Positions 1 through 7,380 of a DNA stretch of 64,000 bases are shown piece by piece. The notes under the pieces are model-generated. The model was given only the letters and a program-made list of their open reading frames with translations, did not search any database and was not told the DNA's origin. Made by a program: the position numbers and the translations under genes. The DNA is from Candidatus Krumholzibacteriia bacterium (GTDB lineage: Bacteria; Krumholzibacteriota; Krumholzibacteriia; G020349025). The stretch is from the NCBI GenBank assembly GCA_035649275.1, contig DASRJW010000101.1:103473-167472 (forward strand), read 5' to 3'. Position 1 is the first letter of the stretch, and each line of letters starts with the position of its first letter.

Positions 1-513
1 ATGCAGGCTGGCGAAGTCGGCGGCGCCCAGCAGCGGCACGCGGCGCTGCAGTTCGGCGCGGACGAACTCGCTGCAGGCGAGCAGGCGCGGCCGCAGCAGC
101 CGCTGGCTCGCCCGCACTTTCCAGGTGTCGCAGAGATCGCCCGGCGCGCCGAGGTGCTGGATGGTGGGGATGCCGAGCAGCCGCGCCGCGACGCCGGCGG
201 TGCGCAGGTCCTTGCTCACGTTCACCACCACGCGGTCGACACGGTCGCGGGCGAAGCAGCGGAGGAAACGCGCCACCAAGAGCGGATCGAAGTCGGGGCC
301 GAAGTGCACGGCTCGCGCCGCGAGACCCCGTCGCTGCGCTCGCTCCACGAAGTCACCGGCACGGCCGTAGATCCACACCGCGTGCCCCTGCCGTTGCAGG
401 GCGCTCCCCATGTCGAGGCACCATGTCTTCACCCCTCCCCACTTCTTCGTGGCGTTGACGAAGGCGATGCGCAAGGCTCGACCTGCCCGGGGTTCCGTCA
501 CTGGCCGGGGCAT
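1..513 (-). CDS. Glycosyltransferase family 4, N-terminal part (runs off the window)
   Basis: This minus-strand gene starts at the ATG ending at 513 and stays open to base 1, so only the first 171 residues are visible. The N-terminus reads LRIAFVNATKKWGGVKTW, the usual first strand and glycine-rich loop of a GT-B glycosyltransferase donor/acceptor fold. It is followed by alternating hydrophobic strands (VWIYGRAGDF, DRVVVNVSKDLRTAG, IPTIQHLGAPGD, LLACSEFVRAEL) typical of family 4 enzymes. The likely role is transfer of a sugar to a surface polysaccharide or lipid carrier. It lies divergently beside the hydrolase at 544. The catalytic C-terminal EX7E region lies outside the window, so the substrate cannot be guessed. 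Confidence 0.8.
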   Translation of the reverse strand, partial: MPRPVTEPRAGRALRIAFVNATKKWGGVKTWCLDMGSALQRQGHAVWIYGRAGDFVERAQRRGLAARAVHFGPDFDPLLVARFLRCFARDRVDRVVVNVSKDLRTAGVAARLLGIPTIQHLGAPGDLCDTWKVRASQRLLRPRLLACSEFVRAELQRRVPLLGAADFASLH

Positions 514-543
514 GATAGCGTGTGCCCCGCCGGAGGTGCGTCC

Positions 544-1344
544 ATGCCTTTCTTCACCAGCGACGGCACCAACATGTACGTGGACGTGGTGGGCGAAGGC
601 ACCGCGGTCCTGATGCTGCACGAGATCAGTCTGGATCACCGGCAGTGGACGGCACAGAGCGAAGCGCTGCGCGGCGAGCACAAGGTCTTTCGCCTCGATT
701 GGCGCGGCCACGGGCGGTCGGCCACCGCCCCTACCGGCCACGGCTGGAGCGGCTTCGCCGCCGACGCCCGGCGCGCCCTGGTGCAAGTGGGGATGGATCG
801 GTTGCACCCTGGGATGGTGCTCGCCCATGGGGTGGCCTGCGACGCCGCCCTGCAGCTTTGCCTGCGGGAGCCCCGGGCGCTGCGCGCTGCGGTGCTGGTG
901 GCGCCGCTGCTCTGGGGGGTCGAAGCGGGAGAAGAGTGGCGGAGCTTGCTGCAGGCGATGCGGCAGAGCGCCCGTGCCGGAGACCTCGCCGGCGCTCTCG
1001 GATTGCTGCGAAGCGATCGCGCCTTCGCTGGCGTGCGTGCCGATCCGGAGCTGGAGCGCAGCGTGCGCGCCATGCAAGAACGCTGTCGCGGCGATTGGTT
1101 GCAGAGCGAGGAGACCGACACCGGCACGCCCACGGCGCAACGGCTTATGGAGTGCAAGCAGCCCCTGCTCGTGCTCTGCGGCCGCGAGGACCGCGACGAC
1201 TTCCGCCACACCGCGGCACAGATCGCCTCGCAGGCGCCGCGCGCCCACGTCTTGGAGATCGACGGGGCCTTCCACTTCCCCAATCTGGAAACACCGGAAA
1301 GCTTCAACGCCGTGCTGAAAGATTTCCTCGCCGAGCCTTCATGA
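544..1344 (+). CDS. Alpha/beta-hydrolase fold protein with an apparently missing nucleophile
   Basis: This 266-residue protein has the length and order of an alpha/beta-hydrolase. The oxyanion-side strand is VLMLHEISLDHRQW, followed by RLDWRGHGRS and an acid turn at LVLCGREDRDD. The terminal histidine lies in GAFHFPNLETPE, as in many esterases and carboxylesterase-like hydrolases. The nucleophile elbow, however, reads LAHGVAC where families normally show G-x-S-x-G, so the serine position carries glycine. The usual HG after the first strand is also HE. It may be a non-hydrolytic relative or use a different residue. The ATG at 544 matches the start of the conserved fold; the longer open frame upstream is the antisense of the glycosyltransferase. 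Its stop overlaps the stop of the convergent deacetylase. Confidence 0.75.
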   Translation: MPFFTSDGTNMYVDVVGEGTAVLMLHEISLDHRQWTAQSEALRGEHKVFRLDWRGHGRSATAPTGHGWSGFAADARRALVQVGMDRLHPGMVLAHGVACDAALQLCLREPRALRAAVLVAPLLWGVEAGEEWRSLLQAMRQSARAGDLAGALGLLRSDRAFAGVRADPELERSVRAMQERCRGDWLQSEETDTGTPTAQRLMECKQPLLVLCGREDRDDFRHTAAQIASQAPRAHVLEIDGAFHFPNLETPESFNAVLKDFLAEPS

Positions 1345-2031
1345 GAGGGGCGCTGGCGCCGCCTCTTTTCCGCCCGCGCTCTCCAGCAGATGGCTGATGG
1401 TGGCGAAGGTGTACTGCCGCTGCCGCAGCTGCTCGATCAGCAAGGCCACCGCTTCCACCGACTGGCTGCGGTCGGCGCGCCCGTAGGGGACACCGTCGTG
1501 CAGGATGACGATGGAACCGGGCTGCACCCGGGCGAGGACGCGGGCGGCGATGACGGCGGCGCCGGGGCGGGTGCAATCCTGCGGGTAGACGTCGCCGAGC
1601 ACGGGCCGATAGCCGTGCTCCGCCAGCGTGCGCAACACCCCGGTGCTGAACCAGCCGAGAGGCGGGCGCACGAGCTGGGGCCAGTGGCCGGTGGCGGCGT
1701 GGATGAGGCGGTTGGTGCGCTCCAGCTCGCGCAGCATGGCGCGTCGCGGCAGCAGCGGCAGCGCCAGGTGACTGTGCGTATGGTTGCCGATCTCGTGTCC
1801 CGCGGCGGCGATCTCCTGCACCAGCTGCGGGAAGCGCCGCACGTTGCGCCCGAGGAGGAAAAAAGTCGCCTGGATGCGATGCTCGGCGAGGAGGCGCAGC
1901 AAGCGCGGCGTCTCCCGCGGGTTGGGGCCGTCGTCGAAGGTGAGGGCGAGCCGCCGCGCTTCCATGGGGACCGAACAGAGCATCTGCCGGGCGACGAACC
2001 CGAAGATGCGCGGGCTGTGCAGCAGGTTCAC
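1339..2031 (-). CDS. Polysaccharide deacetylase (NodB/CE4 family)
   Basis: This 230-residue protein contains the NodB homology domain almost end to end. LALTFDDGPN carries the Asp pair of motif 1 and HEIGNHTHSHLAL the two metal-binding histidines of motif 2. RPPLGWFS is the motif 3 region, and ILHDGV near the C-terminus gives the motif 5 His-Asp. CE4 enzymes remove N-acetyl groups from chitin-like oligomers, peptidoglycan or surface polysaccharides. The GTG at 2031 was chosen because a GGAGG sequence lies five bases upstream; the next methionine would also keep the whole domain. No clear signal peptide is present. It follows the membrane glycosyltransferase by 50 bases in the same direction, which suggests a surface-sugar role. 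Confidence 0.87.
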   Translation of the reverse strand: MNLLHSPRIFGFVARQMLCSVPMEARRLALTFDDGPNPRETPRLLRLLAEHRIQATFFLLGRNVRRFPQLVQEIAAAGHEIGNHTHSHLALPLLPRRAMLRELERTNRLIHAATGHWPQLVRPPLGWFSTGVLRTLAEHGYRPVLGDVYPQDCTRPGAAVIAARVLARVQPGSIVILHDGVPYGRADRSQSVEAVALLIEQLRQRQYTFATISHLLESAGGKEAAPAPLS

Positions 2032-2081
2032 GCTTGCCTCCGCTCGCGCTCCCGTGGCGCCGGATCGCTGCGGGAATTGTC

Positions 2082-3881
2082 TCACGGCGGGACGCTGTCT
2101 GTCTCGGCCGCGCCTTCCAGGTCGTGCAGCAAGACTCGCACCTGCTGGCGTGGCTCGCCCTCCGGCAGGAGCTCGAGGGCCTGCTGCAGATCGGTCCGGG
2201 CCTCGCCGGCCCGACCCAGGGCGATCTTCGCCTCCCCGGCGCGCCGCAACAGCGCGCCTCGCAGCGGCGGATCGGGAGCGGCCGCGAGACCGCGGGCGCA
2301 GGCGTCGAGGGCCGCCTGCGGTCGTCCGCGCCGCAGCTCCACCAGGGCCAGACTCTCGGCGAAATGCGCGGTGTGGCTGGCATCCAGCGCCATCGCGCTC
2401 TGCACCAGCGCGGCGGCCTCGTCCAGGTCTTCCCCGCGCTCGGCGAGCAGCGTGCCGAGGGCGTTGCGCGCCAGTGCCGATTCCGGCCGCCGCTCTACCG
2501 CCTGGCGGTAGGCAGCCAGGGCGGCGTCGAGATTTCCTTCCTGCAAGTAGGCGTAGCCGATCTTGTAATCCAGGTCCAACGCCGCGGGCTCTCGTACCCC
2601 GAAGAGAGGCAGGTTGCAGAGCCCGAGCACTCCGACCCCGGTGGCGGCGGTTTTCCAGAAGCGGCGCTCGCCCCAGAAGGAGTGAAGCCGCAGCAACCAC
2701 CAGGCGGCGAAGACGGCCAGCACTGGGACCCAGGGCAAGCGGAAGCGCTCGACGACGAAGAAGGGCAGCAGCACCAGCACCTGCACGCCAACGAAGCTCT
2801 GCGCCAGCAGGAGCTCCCGGGTGCGGCGGGAAAGCAGAAGCCCCAAGAGCCCGAGGGGGGCGAGAAGCCACGGGCCCGCCGGGAGGAGTCGATAGACCCA
2901 CAGATAGCGCGGCAAGCCGGAGAGATCCTCGTTGTCCGCGATGGCGGCGCCGTTGCAAACGTAGAAGAGTTTGCGACCCAAGAGCACGAGCGTGTGCAGC
3001 GGCGCGGCTGCCGCTTCGGCGAGGCCGCGGTCGAACCAGTAGCGGCTCACCTGCGACGGCCGCAGCTCGTGACCGGCGGCGGCGACGGCGAGGCTCGTCG
3101 CGGTGCGCCGCGCCCGCGCCGGTTCCGCCGGCAGCTCCGGTGCCGGCGCCATCCGGCCGTTCGCCCAGGGGTTGTTGCCGAGGTAGAAGTTGAGGCCGAA
3201 ATTCGACGCCACCGGGACGAAGTCACCGTGCCGCGCGTTGTGCAGCGTCACCGGTGCGAGAGCGAGGAGCAGGCCCGTCGCCGCCAGCGGGGCGCCGCGG
3301 CGGCCGAGCCAGAGGAGCGCCAGCAATGCCCAGGCGCTGAAGCTCGGCTTGGCCACACAACCGAGACCTAGAGCCAAGCCGGCAGCGAAACGGTGGCGAG
3401 GGCGTGGCGCGCACCCGGCCTGCAGCACCGCCAGCAGCGCTCCGAGCTGGATGCAAGTCGCTAGACCGACCTCGAGCAGCTCGCCTTCGAAGAAGACCGC
3501 GGTGGGCTGCAGCGCCTGCATGCAGCCGGCGAGAAAAGCGACACGGGCATCGAAGAGTCGTCGCCCGAGCCGCCAGGTGAGCACGGCGGTGAGCGCTCCC
3601 AGCAAGGCGAAGGGCAGGCGCAGCCAAAAGAACTCGAGACCGACGCAGCGCAGCCAGGCACCGAGGAGGTAAGGGTAGAGAGGCGGTTTGAAGAAGACCT
3701 CGGGCAGCGTCCCGGTAGCGGCGATGCGCTGCGCCTGCTCCAGGTACAGCGCTGCATCCACCGTCGGCCGTGCGAAGAGCGGCAGGCGCGCGTAGTCCAG
3801 CAAGTGCAGCACCCGCACGCAGCCAGCGAGGGCGCCGATCAGGAAGGCGGCGCGGGCGCCGTCGGGGAGCTGCCACCGCAT
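2082..3881 (-). CDS. Multi-pass membrane glycosyltransferase with C-terminal TPR repeats
   Basis: This 599-residue protein has an ArnT/PMT_2-like (GT-C fold) membrane part of roughly 420 residues with about ten hydrophobic segments. It has an early acidic loop (ARPTVDAALYLEQAQRI) and a FFKPPLYPYLLG motif, like enzymes that use polyprenyl-phosphate sugars. The last 170 residues form tetratricopeptide repeats (DYKIGYAYLQEGNLDAALAA, ESALARNALGTLLAERGE). Such membrane glycosyltransferase-TPR fusions may hold an acceptor protein or partner. The ATG at 3881 directly precedes the first hydrophobic segment; upstream in-frame residues are arginine-rich antisense of the kinase. It lies 43 bases after the histidine kinase gene, in the same direction. 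The acceptor is unknown. Confidence 0.78.
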   Translation of the reverse strand: MRWQLPDGARAAFLIGALAGCVRVLHLLDYARLPLFARPTVDAALYLEQAQRIAATGTLPEVFFKPPLYPYLLGAWLRCVGLEFFWLRLPFALLGALTAVLTWRLGRRLFDARVAFLAGCMQALQPTAVFFEGELLEVGLATCIQLGALLAVLQAGCAPRPRHRFAAGLALGLGCVAKPSFSAWALLALLWLGRRGAPLAATGLLLALAPVTLHNARHGDFVPVASNFGLNFYLGNNPWANGRMAPAPELPAEPARARRTATSLAVAAAGHELRPSQVSRYWFDRGLAEAAAAPLHTLVLLGRKLFYVCNGAAIADNEDLSGLPRYLWVYRLLPAGPWLLAPLGLLGLLLSRRTRELLLAQSFVGVQVLVLLPFFVVERFRLPWVPVLAVFAAWWLLRLHSFWGERRFWKTAATGVGVLGLCNLPLFGVREPAALDLDYKIGYAYLQEGNLDAALAAYRQAVERRPESALARNALGTLLAERGEDLDEAAALVQSAMALDASHTAHFAESLALVELRRGRPQAALDACARGLAAAPDPPLRGALLRRAGEAKIALGRAGEARTDLQQALELLPEGEPRQQVRVLLHDLEGAAETDSVPP

Positions 3882-3924
3882 GAGCGGATTGGAACACAAG
3901 CGGCGCTCCCCGAGCAAAGCGGGC

Positions 3925-5343
3925 TCAGCGCCGGTCCGGTGGCTCCGGGAGAGCGCGCACCGGCACCAGTTCCAGCGCCTGCGTCGCGATCTGACGTTCC
4001 GCTGCCGCCGCTGCCGCTTCGGCGAAGTGGAGGCGGAAGACACTGCCGTCCGGACCGGTCCGCGCCAGCTCGAGCTCCAGCCGCAGTTCGAGGGCGAGAC
4101 GCTGCGCCAGCGCCAGCCCCAGGCCGAGACCCTGGGTCTCGCGACGGAGCGAGATGTCCCCGTGCTCGAAGAGTCGCCAGATGCGCGTCCGCGCCTCCTC
4201 GGGGATGCCCGGTCCGCTGTCGCTCACCGACAGCGTGGCGCCGCCGCCGCTTGCCGCCACCAGCTCCACCAGCACCTGTCCACCCCGAGGGGTGAACTTG
4301 AGCGCGTTGTCCACGAGGTTCTTGAGGATGATGCGGACGTACTCCGCATCGGTCAGCGTCACGAGCGGCGTGCAACGCTGCTCCAGCGCCACACCCCGGT
4401 CGCAGGCATTCGCCGTCTCCAGGACCACCACGTCCTCCACGCTCTGGTGCAAGGCCACGCGCTCGCACTTCGGCACCGTGCGCCCGCCGATCACGCGGGC
4501 GAAAGCGAGGGCCCGATCCACGTGGGAGGAGAGCTTCTGCGCTGCTCCCAGGATGATGTCCACGCAGGCCTGCCGCTCGTCCCCCGGCAGCTCGCCGTCG
4601 CGCATGGCCTCGGCGTAGCTCAAGATGCGGGTGAGCGGTGTACGCAGCTCGTGGCTGACGCCGGTGAGGATCGCCGACTTCAGATCGTCGATGGAAAGGA
4701 GGCGCTGGTTGGCGTCAGAGAGCTCCTTGTTGCGCTCTTCGAGCTTGCCCACCAGGAGCAAGCGGCTGCAAGCGAGCCAGGCGGCGTCGAAGGTGGCCTG
4801 CAAGAGGGAGCGATCGAACTCGTCGTACTCGTGTCCGGAGAGCTTGGGCCCCACCAGGACGACCCAATCCACCTGACGGTCGACGTTCAGCCAGCCGGCA
4901 CGCGCCAAGCCGAGGGTCTCGCACTGCGCCGCCACGCCTTGCAGGGCGGAGCTCAAGGGAGGATGCAGAGCCGCCAAGGGCTCGGCATGGGGCAGGAACG
5001 GCGCCAGCTGGCCGGCGATGTCCGCCGCCGACTCTTGCAGCGCCGTGCTCACGTCGCCCCGGCTGGCGACGATACGAAAGCGCCGGCGCTCCTCGGTGCG
5101 CAGCACCACCAGACGCTCGCAAGCGAGACTTCCCATCAGCGCCAGCGCCATGGTGCGGGCCAGTTCCTCCAGGGACTCGACCGAGGCCAGCTGCCGGTGC
5201 AGGTCCAGGAGCACCGACTGCAGCGTCATCGCCCGCCGGGCGAGCTCGCTGGTGTCGCCCGCTTCCACGAGCACGTGCAAGCGGCCCCCGGTCGCGGGAG
5301 TCGCCCGGCTCCAGCCCTTAACGATTCTCCGCCACACCGTCAT
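3925..5343 (-). CDS. GAF-type sensor histidine kinase (cytoplasmic)
   Basis: This 472-residue kinase has no membrane segment. Residues 40-200 look like a GAF sensor domain. A short coiled coil leads to the H-box GVSHELRTPLTRIL with His231 as the phospho-acceptor. The ATPase domain has N-box ILKNLVDNALKF (Asn342), G1 box DSGPGI and G2 box QGLGLGLAL. No response regulator gene is adjacent. Its start overlaps the end of the RsbW-like gene by 26 bases, so it is probably co-expressed with the RsbU/RsbW pair and feeds or receives the same signal. Its cognate regulator must lie elsewhere. Confidence 0.87.
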   Translation of the reverse strand: MTVWRRIVKGWSRATPATGGRLHVLVEAGDTSELARRAMTLQSVLLDLHRQLASVESLEELARTMALALMGSLACERLVVLRTEERRRFRIVASRGDVSTALQESAADIAGQLAPFLPHAEPLAALHPPLSSALQGVAAQCETLGLARAGWLNVDRQVDWVVLVGPKLSGHEYDEFDRSLLQATFDAAWLACSRLLLVGKLEERNKELSDANQRLLSIDDLKSAILTGVSHELRTPLTRILSYAEAMRDGELPGDERQACVDIILGAAQKLSSHVDRALAFARVIGGRTVPKCERVALHQSVEDVVVLETANACDRGVALEQRCTPLVTLTDAEYVRIILKNLVDNALKFTPRGGQVLVELVAASGGGATLSVSDSGPGIPEEARTRIWRLFEHGDISLRRETQGLGLGLALAQRLALELRLELELARTGPDGSVFRLHFAEAAAAAAERQIATQALELVPVRALPEPPDRR

Positions 5344-5836
5344 CCTCCTCCGTGCTGCACACGGTTTCGCCGCTCGTTTCCGGCCGTTCCGGGGCGGAGC
5401 GCCGCAACATCCGCATGACCAAATCGAGTTCGTTGCCCCCCTCGGCGTGCACCCGGTGCTGCATGGATTGGCACATGCGGTACATGATCACCAGGCCACG
5501 CCCGCCAGGGGCGCCGCTTTCCGGTGCCGGGAGCGAGCGGCGCTTGCCGTGCCAGACGCTGTCGAAGGGCGGCGCCAGATCGCGCACCGTGATGCGGCAG
5601 CGCTCGCCTTCGAGGCGCAGCCGGATGCCGATGGGCTGACCGCTGGCGCGGCGATAGCCGTGCCGGTACACGTTGGAAAGGACCTCGTCCAGGATCAGGA
5701 AGACGCGGCTCGTCTCGTAGCCTGCTTGCACCGCCGGCCGGAGCAGGGGCCGGAGGCGGGTGAAGGCTTCCTGCAAGAAGTCGGGCGAGGTGTGCACGAG
5801 CACTTCTCCCGGCAGCGGGGCACGGAAGTTCCTCAT
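5318..5836 (-). CDS. RsbW-like ATP-binding protein (anti-sigma factor kinase family)
   Basis: This 172-residue GHKL ATPase of the RsbW/SpoIIAB type has N-box ILDEVLSNVYRHGY, an acidic turn RDLAPPFD and a glycine-rich lid GAPGGRGLVIMYRM. In this family the protein phosphorylates an anti-anti-sigma factor or binds a sigma factor. The ATG at 5836 overlaps the stop of the RsbU-like gene (ATGA), so the two are translationally coupled and likely work as a phosphatase/kinase switch. No STAS-domain partner is visible nearby. The 30-residue acidic C-terminal tail extends beyond the usual family length. Confidence 0.85.
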   Translation of the reverse strand: MRNFRAPLPGEVLVHTSPDFLQEAFTRLRPLLRPAVQAGYETSRVFLILDEVLSNVYRHGYRRASGQPIGIRLRLEGERCRITVRDLAPPFDSVWHGKRRSLPAPESGAPGGRGLVIMYRMCQSMQHRVHAEGGNELDLVMRMLRRSAPERPETSGETVCSTEEDDGVAENR

Positions 5837-7368
5837 GCGTAGGCCTCCTCGACCGAGGTGGCGGCGAGCCGCGCCGGAGCGCCCGCGGCGCGCAAGGCCA
5901 GCGCCGTGATGTCGTCCGATTGCCCCGAATCCTGGGCGAAGGAAACGAGCTCGGCCTGCAGCCGCTGCAAGAAGGCCTCGGGCTCCAGCGCGGCGTTCTG
6001 GCGGGCGAAGCCGAGCAGGCGGCGCTCGCCGAAGAGCTCCTCGCCTGGATCGCGAGCCTCGGTCACCCCGTCGCTGTAGCCGAGCACCATATCCCCGGGT
6101 TCCAGAGCCAGCTCGATTTCCTCCACCACGCGGCGGAACTGCTCGCCCGGGAGGACGCCGACGGCGGCGCCGCGCTGCTGCAGCATCTCCACCTTGCCGC
6201 TGTCGCCGTGCACCCACAGCACCGGTGGGTGACCGGCGTTGGCGATACACAGCCGCCCTCCCTTGGTGTCGAGGACCATGGCGAGCAGGGTGACGAAGGT
6301 CTTGCGGTCGAAGTCGCGCAGCACCTGCTCGTTCAGCGCCGCCAGCGCCTCCCGGGGGGAGGCGGTGTAGCCGAAGACGCTCCGCGCCGCGCTGCGCACC
6401 GCGGTCATGACCAGGCCGGCGGAAACGCCTTTGCCCGCCACGTCGGCGACCAGGAAAGCGGTGCGGCCGTCGGGGAGCTGCAGGTAATCGTAGAAGTCGC
6501 CGCCGACGACGCGGGCGGGAACCGAAAGTGCCGCCACGGTGGCGGCATGCAGGCGCGGAGCGCCGCGGGGAAGCAGCGCCGCCTGGATCTTCCCGGCCAC
6601 TTCGAGCTCCTTCTCGTAGAGATGCTTCTTCAGCAGCTCCTGCTGCGCCTGCTGCAGCTCGTCGGTCATGGCATCGAAGGAATCGGAGAGCATGCCGATC
6701 TCGTCGGCACGGTGCAGCCGCATCTTGTGCTCCAGGTCTCCGGCGGCGATGCGCCGCACCCCTTGCACGAGCTGACCGATGGGCTTGGTCACCGTGCGGG
6801 TGATGAAGGCGGTGCCGACCAGACCGAGGAGAATGAAGAGGCCGCCGACGCGGATGGCGGCGACACGGGCGCTCTGCACCGTGAGCAGCAAGGGCTCCTG
6901 GGAAAGGGCCAGACAGACGAGACCGATGCGCTCCGGGGCGCCGCCGAGGGTGGATTGCACCGGCGTCCACACCTCGATCACCGGGCTCCCTTGGTGCTGC
7001 TGGGTGCGGTAGACGAAGCCGTCGCGCAGCTCCTGGGCCTCCGGGGGCAGGTCGAAATGCTGGCCGAGCTGCTTGACGTCGCTGTGGGCGAAGACGGTGC
7101 CGTCGGGGTGCAGGACGGCGCCGTACTCCAGGCTCTCGGTGACGCGGCGCCCCCGCAGCGTGGCCAGGATGCTCAGGTCGTCGTTGGTCTCCATCGCCTC
7201 CCGCGACTGGATGGCGAGGCTGCTCGACTCCACCGCCAGGCGCTTGCGCAGCTCCCCCAGGAGCGCCTCGTGCTCGTGGTCGAAGAGCGCCTTCGCCAAC
7301 AGCACCACGGAGACCGTGGTGAAGCCGACGAAGTAGAGGACGAACTTGACCCGCAAGCTGTGGAACAT
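5833..7368 (-). CDS. Membrane-anchored RsbU/SpoIIE-type PP2C phosphatase with HAMP domain
   Basis: This 511-residue protein has an N-terminal membrane helix (residues 8-25) and an extracytoplasmic sensor region to about 175. A second membrane helix (GLFILLGLVGTAFITR) and a HAMP domain (TKPIGQLVQGVRRIAAGDLE) follow. A coiled coil then leads to a PPM phosphatase domain with metal-binding acids in VVGGDFYDY, LVADVAGKG, GYSDGVTEARD and SDDITALAL. RsbU-type enzymes dephosphorylate an anti-anti-sigma protein after sensing stress. Translational coupling to the RsbW-like gene and close spacing to the TPR gene upstream (12 bases) support a partner-switching module that reads an envelope signal. Confidence 0.9.
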   Translation of the reverse strand: MFHSLRVKFVLYFVGFTTVSVVLLAKALFDHEHEALLGELRKRLAVESSSLAIQSREAMETNDDLSILATLRGRRVTESLEYGAVLHPDGTVFAHSDVKQLGQHFDLPPEAQELRDGFVYRTQQHQGSPVIEVWTPVQSTLGGAPERIGLVCLALSQEPLLLTVQSARVAAIRVGGLFILLGLVGTAFITRTVTKPIGQLVQGVRRIAAGDLEHKMRLHRADEIGMLSDSFDAMTDELQQAQQELLKKHLYEKELEVAGKIQAALLPRGAPRLHAATVAALSVPARVVGGDFYDYLQLPDGRTAFLVADVAGKGVSAGLVMTAVRSAARSVFGYTASPREALAALNEQVLRDFDRKTFVTLLAMVLDTKGGRLCIANAGHPPVLWVHGDSGKVEMLQQRGAAVGVLPGEQFRRVVEEIELALEPGDMVLGYSDGVTEARDPGEELFGERRLLGFARQNAALEPEAFLQRLQAELVSFAQDSGQSDDITALALRAAGAPARLAATSVEEAYA

Positions 7369-7380
7369 GACTTCTCCGCT

